From DAOUBP01 sp034432655 (GTDB lineage Bacteria; Chloroflexota; Anaerolineae; CG2-30-64-16), in contig DAOUBP010000112.1 in NCBI GenBank assembly GCA_034432655.1, forward strand, positions 1 through 31,316: 31,316 bases of DNA, in the 5' to 3' direction. The number at the start of each line of letters is the position of its first letter. Position 1 is the first letter of the stretch. Shown piece by piece: positions 7,299-16,052 of this stretch. Position numbers and translations under genes: made by a program. Under the pieces are notes generated by a model. It did no database searches, was not told the DNA's origin, and worked only from the letters and a program-made list of their open reading frames with translations.

Positions 7299-8726
7299 TC
7301 AATAAGCCCCCTCGCCGAAAAGCAGTTGCGGAATGGTGCGCAGCATGATGCGCAGGTCCAGGCTCAGCGACCAGTTCTCCGCGTAGTAGATGTCCAGCAT
7401 CACCATCTCATCGAATGTGAGATTACTGCGGCCGCTGACCTGCCAGAGGCCGGTGATGCCGGGAAGGACCTCCAGGCGTTTGCGATGCCAGTCCTGGTAT
7501 TGCGCGACCTCGCTGGCCAGCCCCGGCCGTGGGCCCACCAGGCTCATCTCCCCGCGCAACACATTGATCAGCTGCGGCAGTTCGTCAATGCTGGTCCGGC
7601 GTATGATGCGTCCGACACGGGTGCGTCGCGGGTCGTCGCGCATCTTGAACAACGGTCCTGCGGCCTCGTTCTTCTCGCGCAACTTCTCCAACTGGGCCTC
7701 AGCATCCTGGTACATAGAACGGAATTTGTAGAGGACGAACGGCTTGCCGTGCCGGCCAACGCGCTCCTGCCGAAACAAAACAGGCCCTGGCGAGTCCAGG
7801 CGGATCGCAATGGCGACCAGCAACCAGAGGGGAGCCAACAAGATGATAGCCACCGAGGAGACAAACAGGTCCACCGCGCGCTTGAGAGTGTAGTTGAAAC
7901 CGGTCAACGCGCTTTGCTTAATGCTGATCAACGGGATGCCGTTGATAGCCTCCAGATCTATCCCGCCCAGGCTGAGCTGGAACAGGTCGGGCACAACCCG
8001 CGCGCGAATGCCGGTTTGCTCCGCCTCATTGACCAGACGGACGATCTTGCGATGGTACTGCCAGGGCAAGGTGATGACCACTTGATCAATCTGATGCTCC
8101 TTCACCACCGCAGGCAGATTCTCGATCGGCCCCAAGGCTTTGATCGGCCCGATATCGGTCCCGCGTTTGACGGGATCGTCGTCTAGGAAACCGACCACCC
8201 GATACCCCAGTTCCGGTTGGGCGATCATATTGCGCATCACCGTACGGCCGATCTCACCGGCCCCGATGATCAAAACCCGATCCACGCCCTGCCCTGCCTG
8301 GCGAAGACGGCTCAAGATCAGCCAGCGGGCAATCCGGGCGAGGCCGACCAGCAGGATGATCAACAGGCCAGCATAAATGAAAATGATGCGGGAATAGAAC
8401 AGGCGACGGTAGAAGAAGACCAGCACCACCAACAACATGATGGCTGTGGTAGTGGCATTGACGAGGCCGTAGAGATCGTCGAACAGCGGCCGGCCACGGC
8501 GCAGATCATAGGCGCCTTCCCTGCGGCTGGCCAGCACCCAGACCAGGGTTAACAACGCCACCATCGGCAGATACACCCGATAGGGCACGTTGTTGGCCGG
8601 GTCCACCGAGCGGAACAACTGAAGATCGTAACGCAGCCAATACGCAATGGGAAATGCGACATTGATCAGGATGATGTCGGTGACCAGGGTCACCCACGGC
8701 AGCCAGCGGCGGACATCCTGTTTCAT
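7299..8726 (-). CDS. Polyprenyl-phosphate sugar-1-phosphate transferase
   Basis: Protein of 475 residues of the WbaP/EpsE type (exopolysaccharide polyprenyl glycosylphosphotransferase). It has several N-terminal membrane helices, a Rossmann-like domain (VLIIGAGEIGRTV), one more membrane segment (RAVDLFVSSVAIILLAPLWL), and a C-terminal bacterial sugar transferase domain with FRQERVGRHGKPF, YKFRSM, RRTSIDELPQ and SLVGPRPG. These enzymes start glycan synthesis by loading a sugar phosphate onto undecaprenyl phosphate at the cytoplasmic membrane. ATG 8726 has GGAGG six bases upstream and overlaps the preceding gene's stop (ATGA). An upstream extension to 8801 is rejected for that reason. Confidence 0.93.
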   Translation of the reverse strand: MKQDVRRWLPWVTLVTDIILINVAFPIAYWLRYDLQLFRSVDPANNVPYRVYLPMVALLTLVWVLASRREGAYDLRRGRPLFDDLYGLVNATTTAIMLLVVLVFFYRRLFYSRIIFIYAGLLIILLVGLARIARWLILSRLRQAGQGVDRVLIIGAGEIGRTVMRNMIAQPELGYRVVGFLDDDPVKRGTDIGPIKALGPIENLPAVVKEHQIDQVVITLPWQYHRKIVRLVNEAEQTGIRARVVPDLFQLSLGGIDLEAINGIPLISIKQSALTGFNYTLKRAVDLFVSSVAIILLAPLWLLVAIAIRLDSPGPVLFRQERVGRHGKPFVLYKFRSMYQDAEAQLEKLREKNEAAGPLFKMRDDPRRTRVGRIIRRTSIDELPQLINVLRGEMSLVGPRPGLASEVAQYQDWHRKRLEVLPGITGLWQVSGRSNLTFDEMVMLDIYYAENWSLSLDLRIMLRTIPQLLFGEGAY

Positions 8727-9895
8727 CGGGCACCTCCCGATCGGGGCAGGCCCAACACATCGCGATAGAGGTGCGCCGTCTCGGCAGCCGTGCGCGTCCA
8801 AGAGAAGCTCGCGGCTCGCTGCAAACCGGCCGCCCGCAAAGCGGCCCGGAGGTACGGCTCAGCCAGAAGGCGTTCTATAGCATCGCTCAGCGCGGACACG
8901 TCATCGGGGTCCACCAGGATCGCCGCATCGCCGGCCACTTCAGGCAACGACGACGAGGTGGTAGTAATGACCGGCGTGCCGCAGGCCATGGCCTCTAGCA
9001 CCGGCAGCCCGAACCCTTCAAAGCGAGAAGGATACACGAACAGCTCCGCAGCCCGATACCACCAGGGAAGTTCATCGGCCGGCACGTAGCCCGGGAAGAG
9101 CACGTCCGCGGTCAAGCCCAGCACATCCACCTCGGCCAGCATCCGTTCGTAGAACCACCCCTTTCCGCCGGCAATCACCAGTTTCGGCGTGCTGTCCGCC
9201 AGCCTGGCCCGCAACCTGCCGTAAGCACGCAGCAACGCGGCCAGATTCTTGCGCGGCTCCAACGTGCCCAGAAAAAGGATAAAACGATCGGGCAGCCCTT
9301 TGGCACGACGAAACTCGGCCACAGCCGCAGGATCGGCCGGGCAAAAAGCGTCGTCAACGCCGTTCAAGATCGTCACCACTCGCTCCGGCGCCACGCCACA
9401 CAGGGCGATCACATCACGCCGGGTGCTTTCGGAGACAGCGATGACGCGCGCAGCGCGCCGCGTTGAAAGCCGGGTGAACAACGTCAGGTAAGCGCGGTTG
9501 CCCCTGCGAAAAGCGTCGGGAAAACGCATAAAACTCAGATCGTGTACGGTCACCACGGTCGGACAGGGCGCGAAAAGCGGCGCTGCGAAGGCCAGGCCGT
9601 GCAACAGATCCAAGCGGCTTGCCAGCCCGGCCAACCGCGTCTGTTCCCACACAATGCGCCGCCAGGGGGAGCGCGTGTCCCAACGCGAGCGGTGTACCTG
9701 CAGGCCGGCCGGCGGGATGAACGCCGGCTCGTACAGAAACGCAGTATACGTCAGACTTCCGTCTTCGCCAACCTCCGGCAGGTGGCGCAGCAGATGATAG
9801 ATGTAGCCGTTGATCCCTGCGCCCCGGTAAGTCGGCGTAAGCGACAGCAAATGCGCGTTCAGGCCTACGCGATAGCTCGGCTTAAAATTCTTCAC
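8723..9895 (-). CDS. GT4-family glycosyltransferase
   Basis: Protein of 390 residues with the two-domain GT-B layout of GT4 enzymes. The N-terminal half has a glycine-rich RGAGINGYIYHLL loop and TVVTVHDLSF. The C-terminal half has LGTLEPRKN and the donor-binding EGFGLPVLEAMACGTPVI motif with its two glutamates. It probably adds a sugar to the lipid-linked glycan started by the adjacent sugar transferase. The start is GTG 9895. A TATAAT at 9904-9909 would start the message within one or two bases of that GTG, so the gene may be leaderless. It overlaps the next gene by four bases. Confidence 0.9.
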   Translation of the reverse strand: MKNFKPSYRVGLNAHLLSLTPTYRGAGINGYIYHLLRHLPEVGEDGSLTYTAFLYEPAFIPPAGLQVHRSRWDTRSPWRRIVWEQTRLAGLASRLDLLHGLAFAAPLFAPCPTVVTVHDLSFMRFPDAFRRGNRAYLTLFTRLSTRRAARVIAVSESTRRDVIALCGVAPERVVTILNGVDDAFCPADPAAVAEFRRAKGLPDRFILFLGTLEPRKNLAALLRAYGRLRARLADSTPKLVIAGGKGWFYERMLAEVDVLGLTADVLFPGYVPADELPWWYRAAELFVYPSRFEGFGLPVLEAMACGTPVITTTSSSLPEVAGDAAILVDPDDVSALSDAIERLLAEPYLRAALRAAGLQRAASFSWTRTAAETAHLYRDVLGLPRSGGAR

Positions 9896-9903
9896 AATTT
9901 GTA

Positions 9904-9933
9904 ATTATAGCATACGCCACCAGCGCGCCACAA
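9904..9933 (-). promoter_or_regulatory. Promoter for the GT4 / sugar-transferase operon
   Basis: On the minus strand, TTGTGG (9933-9928), an 18-base spacer and TATAAT (9909-9904). The -10 is perfect and the -35 weak. Predicted start near 9897, right at the GTG. Confidence 0.55.
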
Positions 9934-9978
9934 TCGCTGCGGGTGGCATTGAAGGCCACAGGCTGGCAATTCGGGCTG

Positions 9979-11115
9979 TCAAAGGCAGGCTGCCGATGAT
10001 CCGGCACCGGACAGCACCTCCCGATAGACGCGCGCAGTATCAGCCGCCACTTGAGCCTGGGTGAAATGCGCCAGAACCCTGGCCCGGCCCTGCGCGGCCA
10101 ATGCTGCCCGTCGCTCAGGGGACTGGGCCAGGCTGGCCAGGAGCTCGGCCAGCGCAGCTGCGTCACCTTCGGGGAAGATCAGGCCGGCATCGCCGATGAC
10201 GTAGGGGATTTCCCCGCTGTCCGATCCGATGACCGGCACACCGCAAGCCATGGCCTCGATCAACACCCGGCCAAATTGCTCGATCCAATTGGGCCGGCTC
10301 AACGAGGGCAGCACCAACACGTCCAGCGCGCGGTAGAAGTCGGCCACCTGCATGGAGGGCAGATGGCCCCAAAAACGCACCCGGTCGCCAATGCCAAGTT
10401 GTTGTGCCAGGGCCGCGAAGCGCGCCTGGTGCGGGCCGTTGCCCAGCAGGTGGAGCGTCCATCCCCGAAAGGGCAAAGCTGCGCAGGCACGTAGCAGGAT
10501 GGCGATGCCTTTTTCGGGCACCAGCCGTCCGGCAAAACCGATAACAAACTCAGACGCGCGCCGCCCCATCTGCGCCTCTGCCGGTGCGAACAGCTCCGGG
10601 TCAATGCCGAATTGGGGGATCACCCTTATCGGCCCTTGAAACCCCTTGCGCCGCAAGACTGCGACGGCGCTCTGATTGCCCGCAATCGCGTAGCTGCTCA
10701 GCCGATAGCTGGCGCGTTCGAAATAAGAAAAAGGCCAGGGATAACGGCGATAGAGGTTCTGCCACGTGAAAAAGAGGCCCCGCGCGCCCACATGCGCGCC
10801 CGCGCGCAGGCCATGCCACGTGGCCAGGTTGTACGGCTCTTCATCAACGTGCAACACATCGGGGCGCAACGCGTCCAGCAAGCGGCCCAAAGTGGGATAA
10901 AAGTGGAGATGGTGCTGGCCGTTAAAAACCATCGGCGCCACGATCAGCCGGTATCCCTCGGCCGTCGCGCACTCCAGCGGGAGATACCGGCGGCCTTCCC
11001 GCCATCCGGGCGGGACGATCGCCGTCAACTCGACATCAGGCTGACGGGCCAGTTCCTGCAATTTGCGCCGGTACGCGGCCACGACCAGCGCCTTGGACAC
11101 TATGACGACCTTCAT
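9979..11115 (-). CDS. GT4-family glycosyltransferase
   Basis: Protein of 378 residues with the GT-B fold of GT4. It opens MKVVIVSKALV, has HVDEEPYNLATW in the acceptor domain, then FAGRLVPEKG and the donor motif EQFGRVLIEAMACGVPVIGS. It likely transfers a sugar in the same exopolysaccharide or glycoconjugate pathway. ATG 11115 is chosen because GT4 proteins begin with this strand and AGAGG precedes it. The longer frame to 11301 would add 62 residues and run through the divergent spoVS promoter. The stop is 83 bp before the next GT4 gene, which has its own promoter. Confidence 0.9.
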   Translation of the reverse strand: MKVVIVSKALVVAAYRRKLQELARQPDVELTAIVPPGWREGRRYLPLECATAEGYRLIVAPMVFNGQHHLHFYPTLGRLLDALRPDVLHVDEEPYNLATWHGLRAGAHVGARGLFFTWQNLYRRYPWPFSYFERASYRLSSYAIAGNQSAVAVLRRKGFQGPIRVIPQFGIDPELFAPAEAQMGRRASEFVIGFAGRLVPEKGIAILLRACAALPFRGWTLHLLGNGPHQARFAALAQQLGIGDRVRFWGHLPSMQVADFYRALDVLVLPSLSRPNWIEQFGRVLIEAMACGVPVIGSDSGEIPYVIGDAGLIFPEGDAAALAELLASLAQSPERRAALAAQGRARVLAHFTQAQVAADTARVYREVLSGAGSSAACL

Positions 11116-11194
11116 CGCCTCTGCCTGGCCGGCCAGCTGCAGGCCAGAGCCGTCGAGTGGGTTTTGAAGTTCGACAATTGCATTTGCTGACCCC

Positions 11195-11223
11195 TTGATC
11201 TTATCCCGATTTTGCGGTAAAAT
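11195..11223 (+). promoter_or_regulatory. Promoter of spoVS
   Basis: TTGATC (11195-11200), 17-base spacer, TAAAAT (11218-11223). The predicted start near 11230 leaves a leader of about 74 bases. Confidence 0.55.
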
Positions 11224-11303
11224 AAAATCCGGATACCGGTAAGGTTTGTTGCGTGTTGCTCCGTTCAGTTCGATGTCAAGGCTCCCACGGCCAGGAGGCA
11301 ACC

Positions 11304-11567
11304 ATGGACGTCATCAAAGTATCGGCCCACTCCCGTTCCACGGCGGTTGCCGGCGCCATCGCAGGCGTTATGCGCGATACTCGCCACGCAGAGGTGCAGG
11401 CGATCGGAGCCAGCGCAGTTAATCAGGCGATCAAGGCGATCGCTATTGCGCGCGGTTACCTTTCGCTCGACGGCATTGATATTGTCTGTATCCCCGAATT
11501 TGTGGAGGTTGACATCGAAGGAAAAGAACGCACAGCCGTCAAATTCATCATCGAGCCAAGAGCGTAG
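11304..11567 (+). CDS. spoVS: SpoVS-family (stage V sporulation protein S-like) protein
   Basis: Small protein of 87 residues matching the SpoVS family along its whole length: MDVIKVSAHSRSTAVAGAIAG, AIGASAVNQAIKAIAIARGYL and a C-terminal FIIEPRA. In Bacillus SpoVS affects late spore development. The family is an Alba-like, probably nucleic-acid-binding fold and is common in non-sporulating lineages, where its role is unsettled. No other sporulation gene is visible here. The start is firm, with AGGAGG five bases upstream. The gene is transcribed alone and diverges from the GT4 gene. The convergent gap to ricT (11568-11615) shows no clear terminator. Confidence 0.93.
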   Translation: MDVIKVSAHSRSTAVAGAIAGVMRDTRHAEVQAIGASAVNQAIKAIAIARGYLSLDGIDIVCIPEFVEVDIEGKERTAVKFIIEPRA

Positions 11568-11615
11568 CCTGCGGCCTTCCCCAACCTGTTTTTGCATCCA
11601 GTGAGCCCAACAGGC

Positions 11616-12644
11616 CTAACGCCGCTTGCGACGGCCGCGCGCGCGGCGTGTTGTGCCCGTTGCTGGCGCTGCCGGGGCGGCCGCGGCCGGTTTCCCCTTT
11701 TCGACTTCTGCGGGTTTCTCCTCTTCGGTTTCTATCTCTTCGTCAGCTAAGATCTCATCGACCGCCCCGGTCGGCTCGGATGACAGTTTCCGGTCGCGGC
11801 CGGCCGCTTGCCCACCTGAAGGCTTGGGAGCCAGGGTGAACTCAGGTTCCGGCAGAGTCATTTCAACCATCACGCGCGTATCGTTGGGCCCTTCAACCTG
11901 GACGGTGATGCTGTGCGCCAGGACGTGCACCTGTTTTACCTTGCCCGGGCCCTGGGGGGTTTGTACCACACTGTTGACACGCGGCAAGTGTTTGCGCGTC
12001 TCCACATAGAAATCGTTCTCGTAGGCCAGACAGCACAACAGACGGCCACACACGCCCGAAACTTCGGGGGTGTTCAAAGGCAGGTCTTGCGCCTTCGCCA
12101 TTTTGATGGACACAGGGGCAAACTCACGCAGCCAGGTCGAACAGCACAGCTCGCGGCCGCAGCGGCCGATGCCACCCAGGAATTTGGCCTCGTCCCGCAC
12201 GCCAACCTGGCGCATCTCAACGCGCGTCCGCAACGCCTGGGAAAGCTCATGCACCAGGTTGCGAAAGTCCACACGCTGTTCCGCGGTAAAGTAGACGATC
12301 GCGCTGCTGCCATCGAAGCTGAATTCGACGCGAACGACCTTAATAGGCAACCCCATAGCCCTGGCGCGCTGACGACAGAGCTGCAGCGCTTCTGGCTCAC
12401 GATGGGCCATCTGGTCCTGTTGCACCAGGTCCCAGGCCGTCGCCCTCCGGATCACCGGCTTCAACGTGCCGCTGATGGCCGACTGATCTACTTCCTTGGG
12501 CGCGAAAACTATCTTGCCCAGGGTCCGTCCGCGTGAAGTCTCCACCACCACAGCATCGCCGGGCTGCAGGTCGGTCAATTCGCCCGGATCAAAATAGTAC
12601 ACCTTGGTGGCGGGACGAAAAGCTACACCGACAACAACGGGCAT
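11616..12644 (-). CDS. ricT: RicT/YaaT-like PSP1-domain protein
   Basis: Protein of 342 residues with a PSP1 C-terminal conserved domain (about 60-250). The cysteines C162, C167, C168, C199, C204 and C205 lie in CGRELCC and CGRLLCC, the pattern that binds an iron-sulphur cluster in RicT. In Bacillus RicT works with RicA and RicF in the Y-complex that steers RNase Y mRNA processing; neither partner lies in this window. Residues after about 265 are a low-complexity acidic then Arg/Lys-rich tail ending RRARGRRKRR, which may bind RNA. It follows holB by 24 bp, the same neighbour order as in Bacillus. Confidence 0.9.
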   Translation of the reverse strand: MPVVVGVAFRPATKVYYFDPGELTDLQPGDAVVVETSRGRTLGKIVFAPKEVDQSAISGTLKPVIRRATAWDLVQQDQMAHREPEALQLCRQRARAMGLPIKVVRVEFSFDGSSAIVYFTAEQRVDFRNLVHELSQALRTRVEMRQVGVRDEAKFLGGIGRCGRELCCSTWLREFAPVSIKMAKAQDLPLNTPEVSGVCGRLLCCLAYENDFYVETRKHLPRVNSVVQTPQGPGKVKQVHVLAHSITVQVEGPNDTRVMVEMTLPEPEFTLAPKPSGGQAAGRDRKLSSEPTGAVDEILADEEIETEEEKPAEVEKGKPAAAAPAAPATGTTRRARGRRKRR

Positions 12645-12668
12645 CCTGTTCCCTTCCTCCCAGGTCTT

Positions 12669-13664
12669 TCAGGCTACGAGGGGTTTTGGCAGTCGTAGCA
12701 GCACAACATCCAGCGCCAACCGCGCATTGACGTTAGCGCGGATGCGCTGTAACGCCTGCATAAGATCGCGCAGCGCGCCTTCCACCTGCTCCGGCCGAAA
12801 AAGGCCGGCCTGCTGCGCCAATTGCGCTTTGCGGTCCAGGTTGATCACCCCGTCTTCCAGCCGCTGCTGCACCAACAGCACATCGCGCCACCAGCCGGCC
12901 CACAGGCTCAGGGCTGCTTCCACCTCTTCGGGGGAGCGGCTGAGCGCCTCGGCGTAGGCTAGCCGGCCCAAATAGCCCTCGCCGGTCAACGTCAACAGAT
13001 CATCCAACCGCCGACTGCGCGTTTGCTGCAGCTCGGGACTGGCATGCGCCGTGACAGCCCAACCTAGCCGGCCGGCGCTGAGCCGGGATAACAGCTCGGC
13101 TTCTGCCTCGTCCACCCCCCAACGCGCCTGTAATGCCTGACGAATCTGGGCCAACGGCAGCGGGCGCAGGTTGACGACCTGACAGCGCGACAGGATAGTA
13201 GGGAGCACCAGGTCACGTCGGTTGCTGGTCAATAGCAATACCACCCGAGGGGCCGGCTCTTCCAGGGTCTTAAGCAGCGCATTGGCCGCCGGCAGGGTTG
13301 CGCGTTCGATCTCGGTGATGATGAAGACCTTGTAACTGCCCTCTAACGGTGAGCGCGCGGCGTCGGTCAGCAGGGCACGCACCTGGTCAATCTGGATCAC
13401 GTTCTTGGCCGCCGTGATCACCTGCAGGTCCGGATAACGGTTTTCGGCCACGCGACGGCAGGTGCTGCAGGCCCCACACGGCGCGCCGTCATCGGCCGCG
13501 CGATTTTCGCAGAGCAGCGCCTGCGCCACAGCCTGGGCCACAGTGGTCTTTCCCACCTGCGGCGGGCCGGTGAACAGATAGGCATGGCTGACACGGCCGC
13601 TGCGGATCGCGTGGGCCAGCAGGTCTAGCGCCCATGCATGCCCTACGACAGGCCAGGGTGACAT
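12669..13664 (-). CDS. holB: DNA polymerase III delta' subunit
   Basis: Protein of 331 residues of the clamp-loader AAA+ family. Visible features are the N-terminal HAYLFTGPPQVGKTT Walker A (33-40), four zinc cysteines C52, C63, C66 and C69, the EIERATLPAANALLKTLEEP block, and the SRC sensor motif in ILSRCQ. Delta' is part of the complex that loads the beta sliding clamp at the replication fork. The start is ATG 13664 with GAGG four bases upstream; a GTG one codon earlier overlaps that site. The intact Walker A means a DnaX-like protein could be confused with it, but the short length lacking tau domains favours delta'. Confidence 0.9.
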   Translation of the reverse strand: MSPWPVVGHAWALDLLAHAIRSGRVSHAYLFTGPPQVGKTTVAQAVAQALLCENRAADDGAPCGACSTCRRVAENRYPDLQVITAAKNVIQIDQVRALLTDAARSPLEGSYKVFIITEIERATLPAANALLKTLEEPAPRVVLLLTSNRRDLVLPTILSRCQVVNLRPLPLAQIRQALQARWGVDEAEAELLSRLSAGRLGWAVTAHASPELQQTRSRRLDDLLTLTGEGYLGRLAYAEALSRSPEEVEAALSLWAGWWRDVLLVQQRLEDGVINLDRKAQLAQQAGLFRPEQVEGALRDLMQALQRIRANVNARLALDVVLLRLPKPLVA

Positions 13665-13703
13665 CACACCTCACGAGCAAGTTAAGGCTGGGTCACAACG
13701 AAC

Positions 13704-13733
13704 ATTGTAACATACTCGAAACCGACATGCCAA
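13704..13733 (-). promoter_or_regulatory. Promoter of holB-ricT
   Basis: On the minus strand, TTGGCA (13733-13728), 18-base spacer and TACAAT (13709-13704). Predicted start near 13697, about 33 bases before holB. Confidence 0.6.
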
Positions 13734-13742
13734 TTGCCCTGA

Positions 13743-14210
13743 TCAGGCGGCCGGCTTGAACTTCACCAGCATGCTCCAGGTCCCTTTTTGTGTCGTCTCC
13801 CCACGTTGGTTGAGTATCTCCACATTGAAGGTGACAATGCCGCCGCCCAACCGCGGCACCGGTTTCGTCTCCGCCACTTCTGCGCGCACGCGGATGGTGT
13901 CGCCGATCTTGATGGGCGCGCGGAATTTCCATTCCAAGCCCATAAACGCAATCACCGTGTTGGTGATAAAGCCCATCTGAACCGCCAGGCCCGTCGCAAT
14001 GGACAAACCCAACAGCCCGTGCGCAATGCGTTCCCCGAACATGCCCTGCTTGGCATATTCAGCATCTACATGGATCGGATTCCAGTCGCCGCTGAGCGAT
14101 GCGAAGTTGATGATATCGGCCTCGGTGATGGTACGTCCCGGCGTGGTGACATAGTCTCCGACGTTGTACTCCTCGAAGTACAGTCCGCGTTGAATCGCGA
14201 TCTCCGGCAT
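13743..14210 (-). CDS. MaoC-like hydratase
   Basis: Protein of 155 residues with a single hot-dog domain of the MaoC/(R)-specific enoyl-CoA hydratase type. The hydratase motif is clear: D42 and H47 in FASLSGDWNPIHVDAEYA, followed by GERIAHGLLGLSIATGL. It probably hydrates trans-2-enoyl-CoA or a related acyl-CoA, in fatty acid or polyhydroxyalkanoate metabolism. The acyl partner is unknown and no beta-oxidation genes are adjacent. ATG 14210 has GGAGGG six bases upstream. The gene has its own strong promoter at 14321-14349 and may be monocistronic, since holB has a separate promoter. Confidence 0.92.
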   Translation of the reverse strand: MPEIAIQRGLYFEEYNVGDYVTTPGRTITEADIINFASLSGDWNPIHVDAEYAKQGMFGERIAHGLLGLSIATGLAVQMGFITNTVIAFMGLEWKFRAPIKIGDTIRVRAEVAETKPVPRLGGGIVTFNVEILNQRGETTQKGTWSMLVKFKPAA

Positions 14211-14320
14211 CGGTGCCCTCCTGTGTGCTGGTATTGAAACGGTTGGCCCTGAAAATGCGCTTCATCAGCCGCCCTGGTCTGCGCCGGACGACAAAACCGG
14301 TACTGCGCTGCAGTATCCAC

Positions 14321-14349
14321 ACTATAACGGCCTCGGCCCAAGCTGTCAA
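14321..14349 (-). promoter_or_regulatory. Promoter of the MaoC gene
   Basis: On the minus strand, perfect TTGACA (14349-14344), 17-base spacer, TATAGT (14326-14321). Predicted start near 14314, leaving a leader of about 100 bases. Confidence 0.75.
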
Positions 14350-14357
14350 CATCGCGA

Positions 14358-14387
14358 TTTCAGTAGATCGGACGGCCGCGGTATAAT
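14358..14387 (+). promoter_or_regulatory. Promoter of the lipoprotein gene
   Basis: TTTCAG (14358-14363), 18-base spacer, perfect TATAAT (14382-14387). Back-to-back with the MaoC promoter. Confidence 0.5.
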
Positions 14388-14599
14388 TCGGGATGGACGC
14401 ACAGTCTATGTTCTCAACTCTCACTACCCGACATGGCTGGCAAGAAGCGTGGGACAACGTCCCAGACGGAGTGAAACGCAGCCAAAGGACGCCCACTCGG
14501 GCGCTCTTCGATTGCGCTGCGCTCCGCTCCGAGTGCCTTCGCGCGCGGATGTCGGGGGACGCGCTCTCACCTCATCACCCAGAGAGGAGTTGACCTCAC
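14388..14599 (+). other. Untranslated leader of the lipoprotein gene
   Basis: About 205 bases between the predicted start and the lipoprotein. It holds two short hairpins, TGGGAC-AAC-GTCCCA and CGCCC-ACT-CGGGCG-like, but no run of U that would make a terminator. An ATG at 14393, right at the predicted start site, opens a 66-codon frame with no recognisable family or ribosome site. Nothing else seen. Confidence 0.35.
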
Positions 14600-15973
14600 G
14601 TGGATGGGATGCCCTGGCGTGCGCGAACGTTCATCGGCTTACTGGCCCTGCTCCTGGCCGCCACAGGATGCAGCGAAGGCCCTGCTCTGGTGCCGACGCC
14701 CATACCTGCCCTGGAGGAGCCCTCATCCCTCCTGCCCCCTCCCGAGCAGAGCCAGCTCCCGGCCTTGCCTTTCGTCTTTCGTTATGAGATGACGTTGCGA
14801 CCGGCGGACGCCGGAGATGAGCCGCCTACGGTAATCACGGGCGCGTATCGGGACGGCGCTCTGACCCAGACGACGCGGTCGGGCGATGCCACCGCGGAAG
14901 AACTGATCGTTGCTGCCGATCCCACGGACGGCGTTTTCCGCAGCTTCACCCGCGCGGCCGGCCAGGAGCGTTGGGCACGCTGGCCAGGCGTGGGATTCGA
15001 CGCCTTCTACGGGCTGGCCTCACCGTTCAGCCCGCTGCGTCTGTATCCTTTCATAGGCGCCCAGGATATGCCGGCCGAGCGCGAGTCGCTGCCCGACGTC
15101 CCGACGGCCGTCTTCAAAACCCAGGTCGTCTTTGCGCCGGAAGTCATCGAACAGCTGCTTAAAGCCGGTGCCGCGGCCGTGGCCACCACCCCCGAAACGC
15201 GCGAAGCCCTGGAGTTGCAGCTGGCGCCGTTGCTGGTCCCCCAAACGATCACCTATTGGACCGGCGATGACGGCCTGGTGTATCAGGCCGCCGCCACGTT
15301 GCAGACCTCAGATGGGTCGGGGCAGCCGGTGCCGTGGCTGAAGGCCACATGGCGCTATTGGGATTATGGCGATCCTGCCATCGCCATCGTGGCGCCGGTC
15401 GAGTTCGAAGACGTAGCCGAGCTTTCCCTGGAACCCGTCGTTGCAGCAGCCACCGCCCCCGGCGAAACGCCCCTGGCGCCGGATACGACACTGCGCGTCC
15501 GGGTTTTTGCGAACCCCGGCCAGCCCGCGACCGGTGTGCAAGTGATCGTCTATCCCGCGGGGAAGAAACAAGCCCTGGCGACGCGCCAATCTGCGGACGC
15601 GCAGTTTGCGCTACCGGCCGGCCTCTACGACGTGTTTGTCCAGGCCGATAACGCCTGGCGGTGGTTGCGGGGTGTTGTGGTTTCGGCAGAAGGGGTGTCG
15701 TCGTATGACGTGTTGTTCGATTTCGGCGCCCTGACCCTCACGGTGAAGCAGGGAGATGCCACTCCGCAGGTGGACATCGTGGTCTATCCGGCAGGGGAAC
15801 GTCAAGAATGGCTGGACTGGCGCACTGAAAACCCGACCACCCTGCGTTTGCCGGCCGGGCTTTACGACGTGGAAGTGGCGCTGCCGGACCTGTCGGCCAC
15901 AAAACGGATCGCCGGGATCGAGGTGAACGCCGGCAAAACGGTCGAACTGACGATAGCGCTGGACGAACCGTAA
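14600..15973 (+). CDS. Secreted lipoprotein with two C-terminal tandem domains
   Basis: Protein of 457 residues. It has a basic N-terminus, hydrophobic stretch (11-20) and a lipobox-like AATGC with Cys24, so it is probably lipid-anchored outside the membrane. A Pro-rich linker follows. Residues about 55-290 form an unrecognised domain rich in strands. The C-terminal third has two similar repeats, each with IVYPAG ... LPAGLYDV ... V, resembling PEGA or carboxypeptidase-regulatory-like sandwich folds. No enzyme motif is seen. A role in surface sensing or binding is a guess. GTG 14600 fits GAGGAG ten bases upstream; ATG 14609 is the alternative. Confidence 0.75.
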   Translation: MDGMPWRARTFIGLLALLLAATGCSEGPALVPTPIPALEEPSSLLPPPEQSQLPALPFVFRYEMTLRPADAGDEPPTVITGAYRDGALTQTTRSGDATAEELIVAADPTDGVFRSFTRAAGQERWARWPGVGFDAFYGLASPFSPLRLYPFIGAQDMPAERESLPDVPTAVFKTQVVFAPEVIEQLLKAGAAAVATTPETREALELQLAPLLVPQTITYWTGDDGLVYQAAATLQTSDGSGQPVPWLKATWRYWDYGDPAIAIVAPVEFEDVAELSLEPVVAAATAPGETPLAPDTTLRVRVFANPGQPATGVQVIVYPAGKKQALATRQSADAQFALPAGLYDVFVQADNAWRWLRGVVVSAEGVSSYDVLFDFGALTLTVKQGDATPQVDIVVYPAGERQEWLDWRTENPTTLRLPAGLYDVEVALPDLSATKRIAGIEVNAGKTVELTIALDEP

Positions 15974-15986
15974 GGAATTGCGGATT

Positions 15987-16048
15987 GAAGATTCAAGATT
16001 GAAGATCCGGCGAATCACGCAATACGCAGTACGCAATACGCAATACGC
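15987..16048. repeat. Degenerate short tandem repeats
   Basis: GAAGATTCAAGATTGAAGAT followed by heptamers of ACGCAAT/ACGCAGT (16017-16048), in the gap between the convergent lipoprotein and HD genes. The same ACGCAAT heptamer recurs in inverted orientation at 19966 and 22277. Confidence 0.8.
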
Positions 16049-16052
16049 GCAC

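Noticed and set aside
6696..8186. Plus-strand frame of 496 codons
   Set aside because: Antisense shadow of the M20 hydrolase and sugar transferase genes, both clearly recognisable on the minus strand.
11304..11567. spoVS as evidence of a spore former
   Set aside because: The family is common in non-sporulating bacteria and no other sporulation gene lies in the window.
14393..14593. 66-codon frame at the start of the lipoprotein leader
   Set aside because: Its ATG falls at the predicted transcription start, but there is no family similarity and codon use looks random. Kept only as a remark on the leader.
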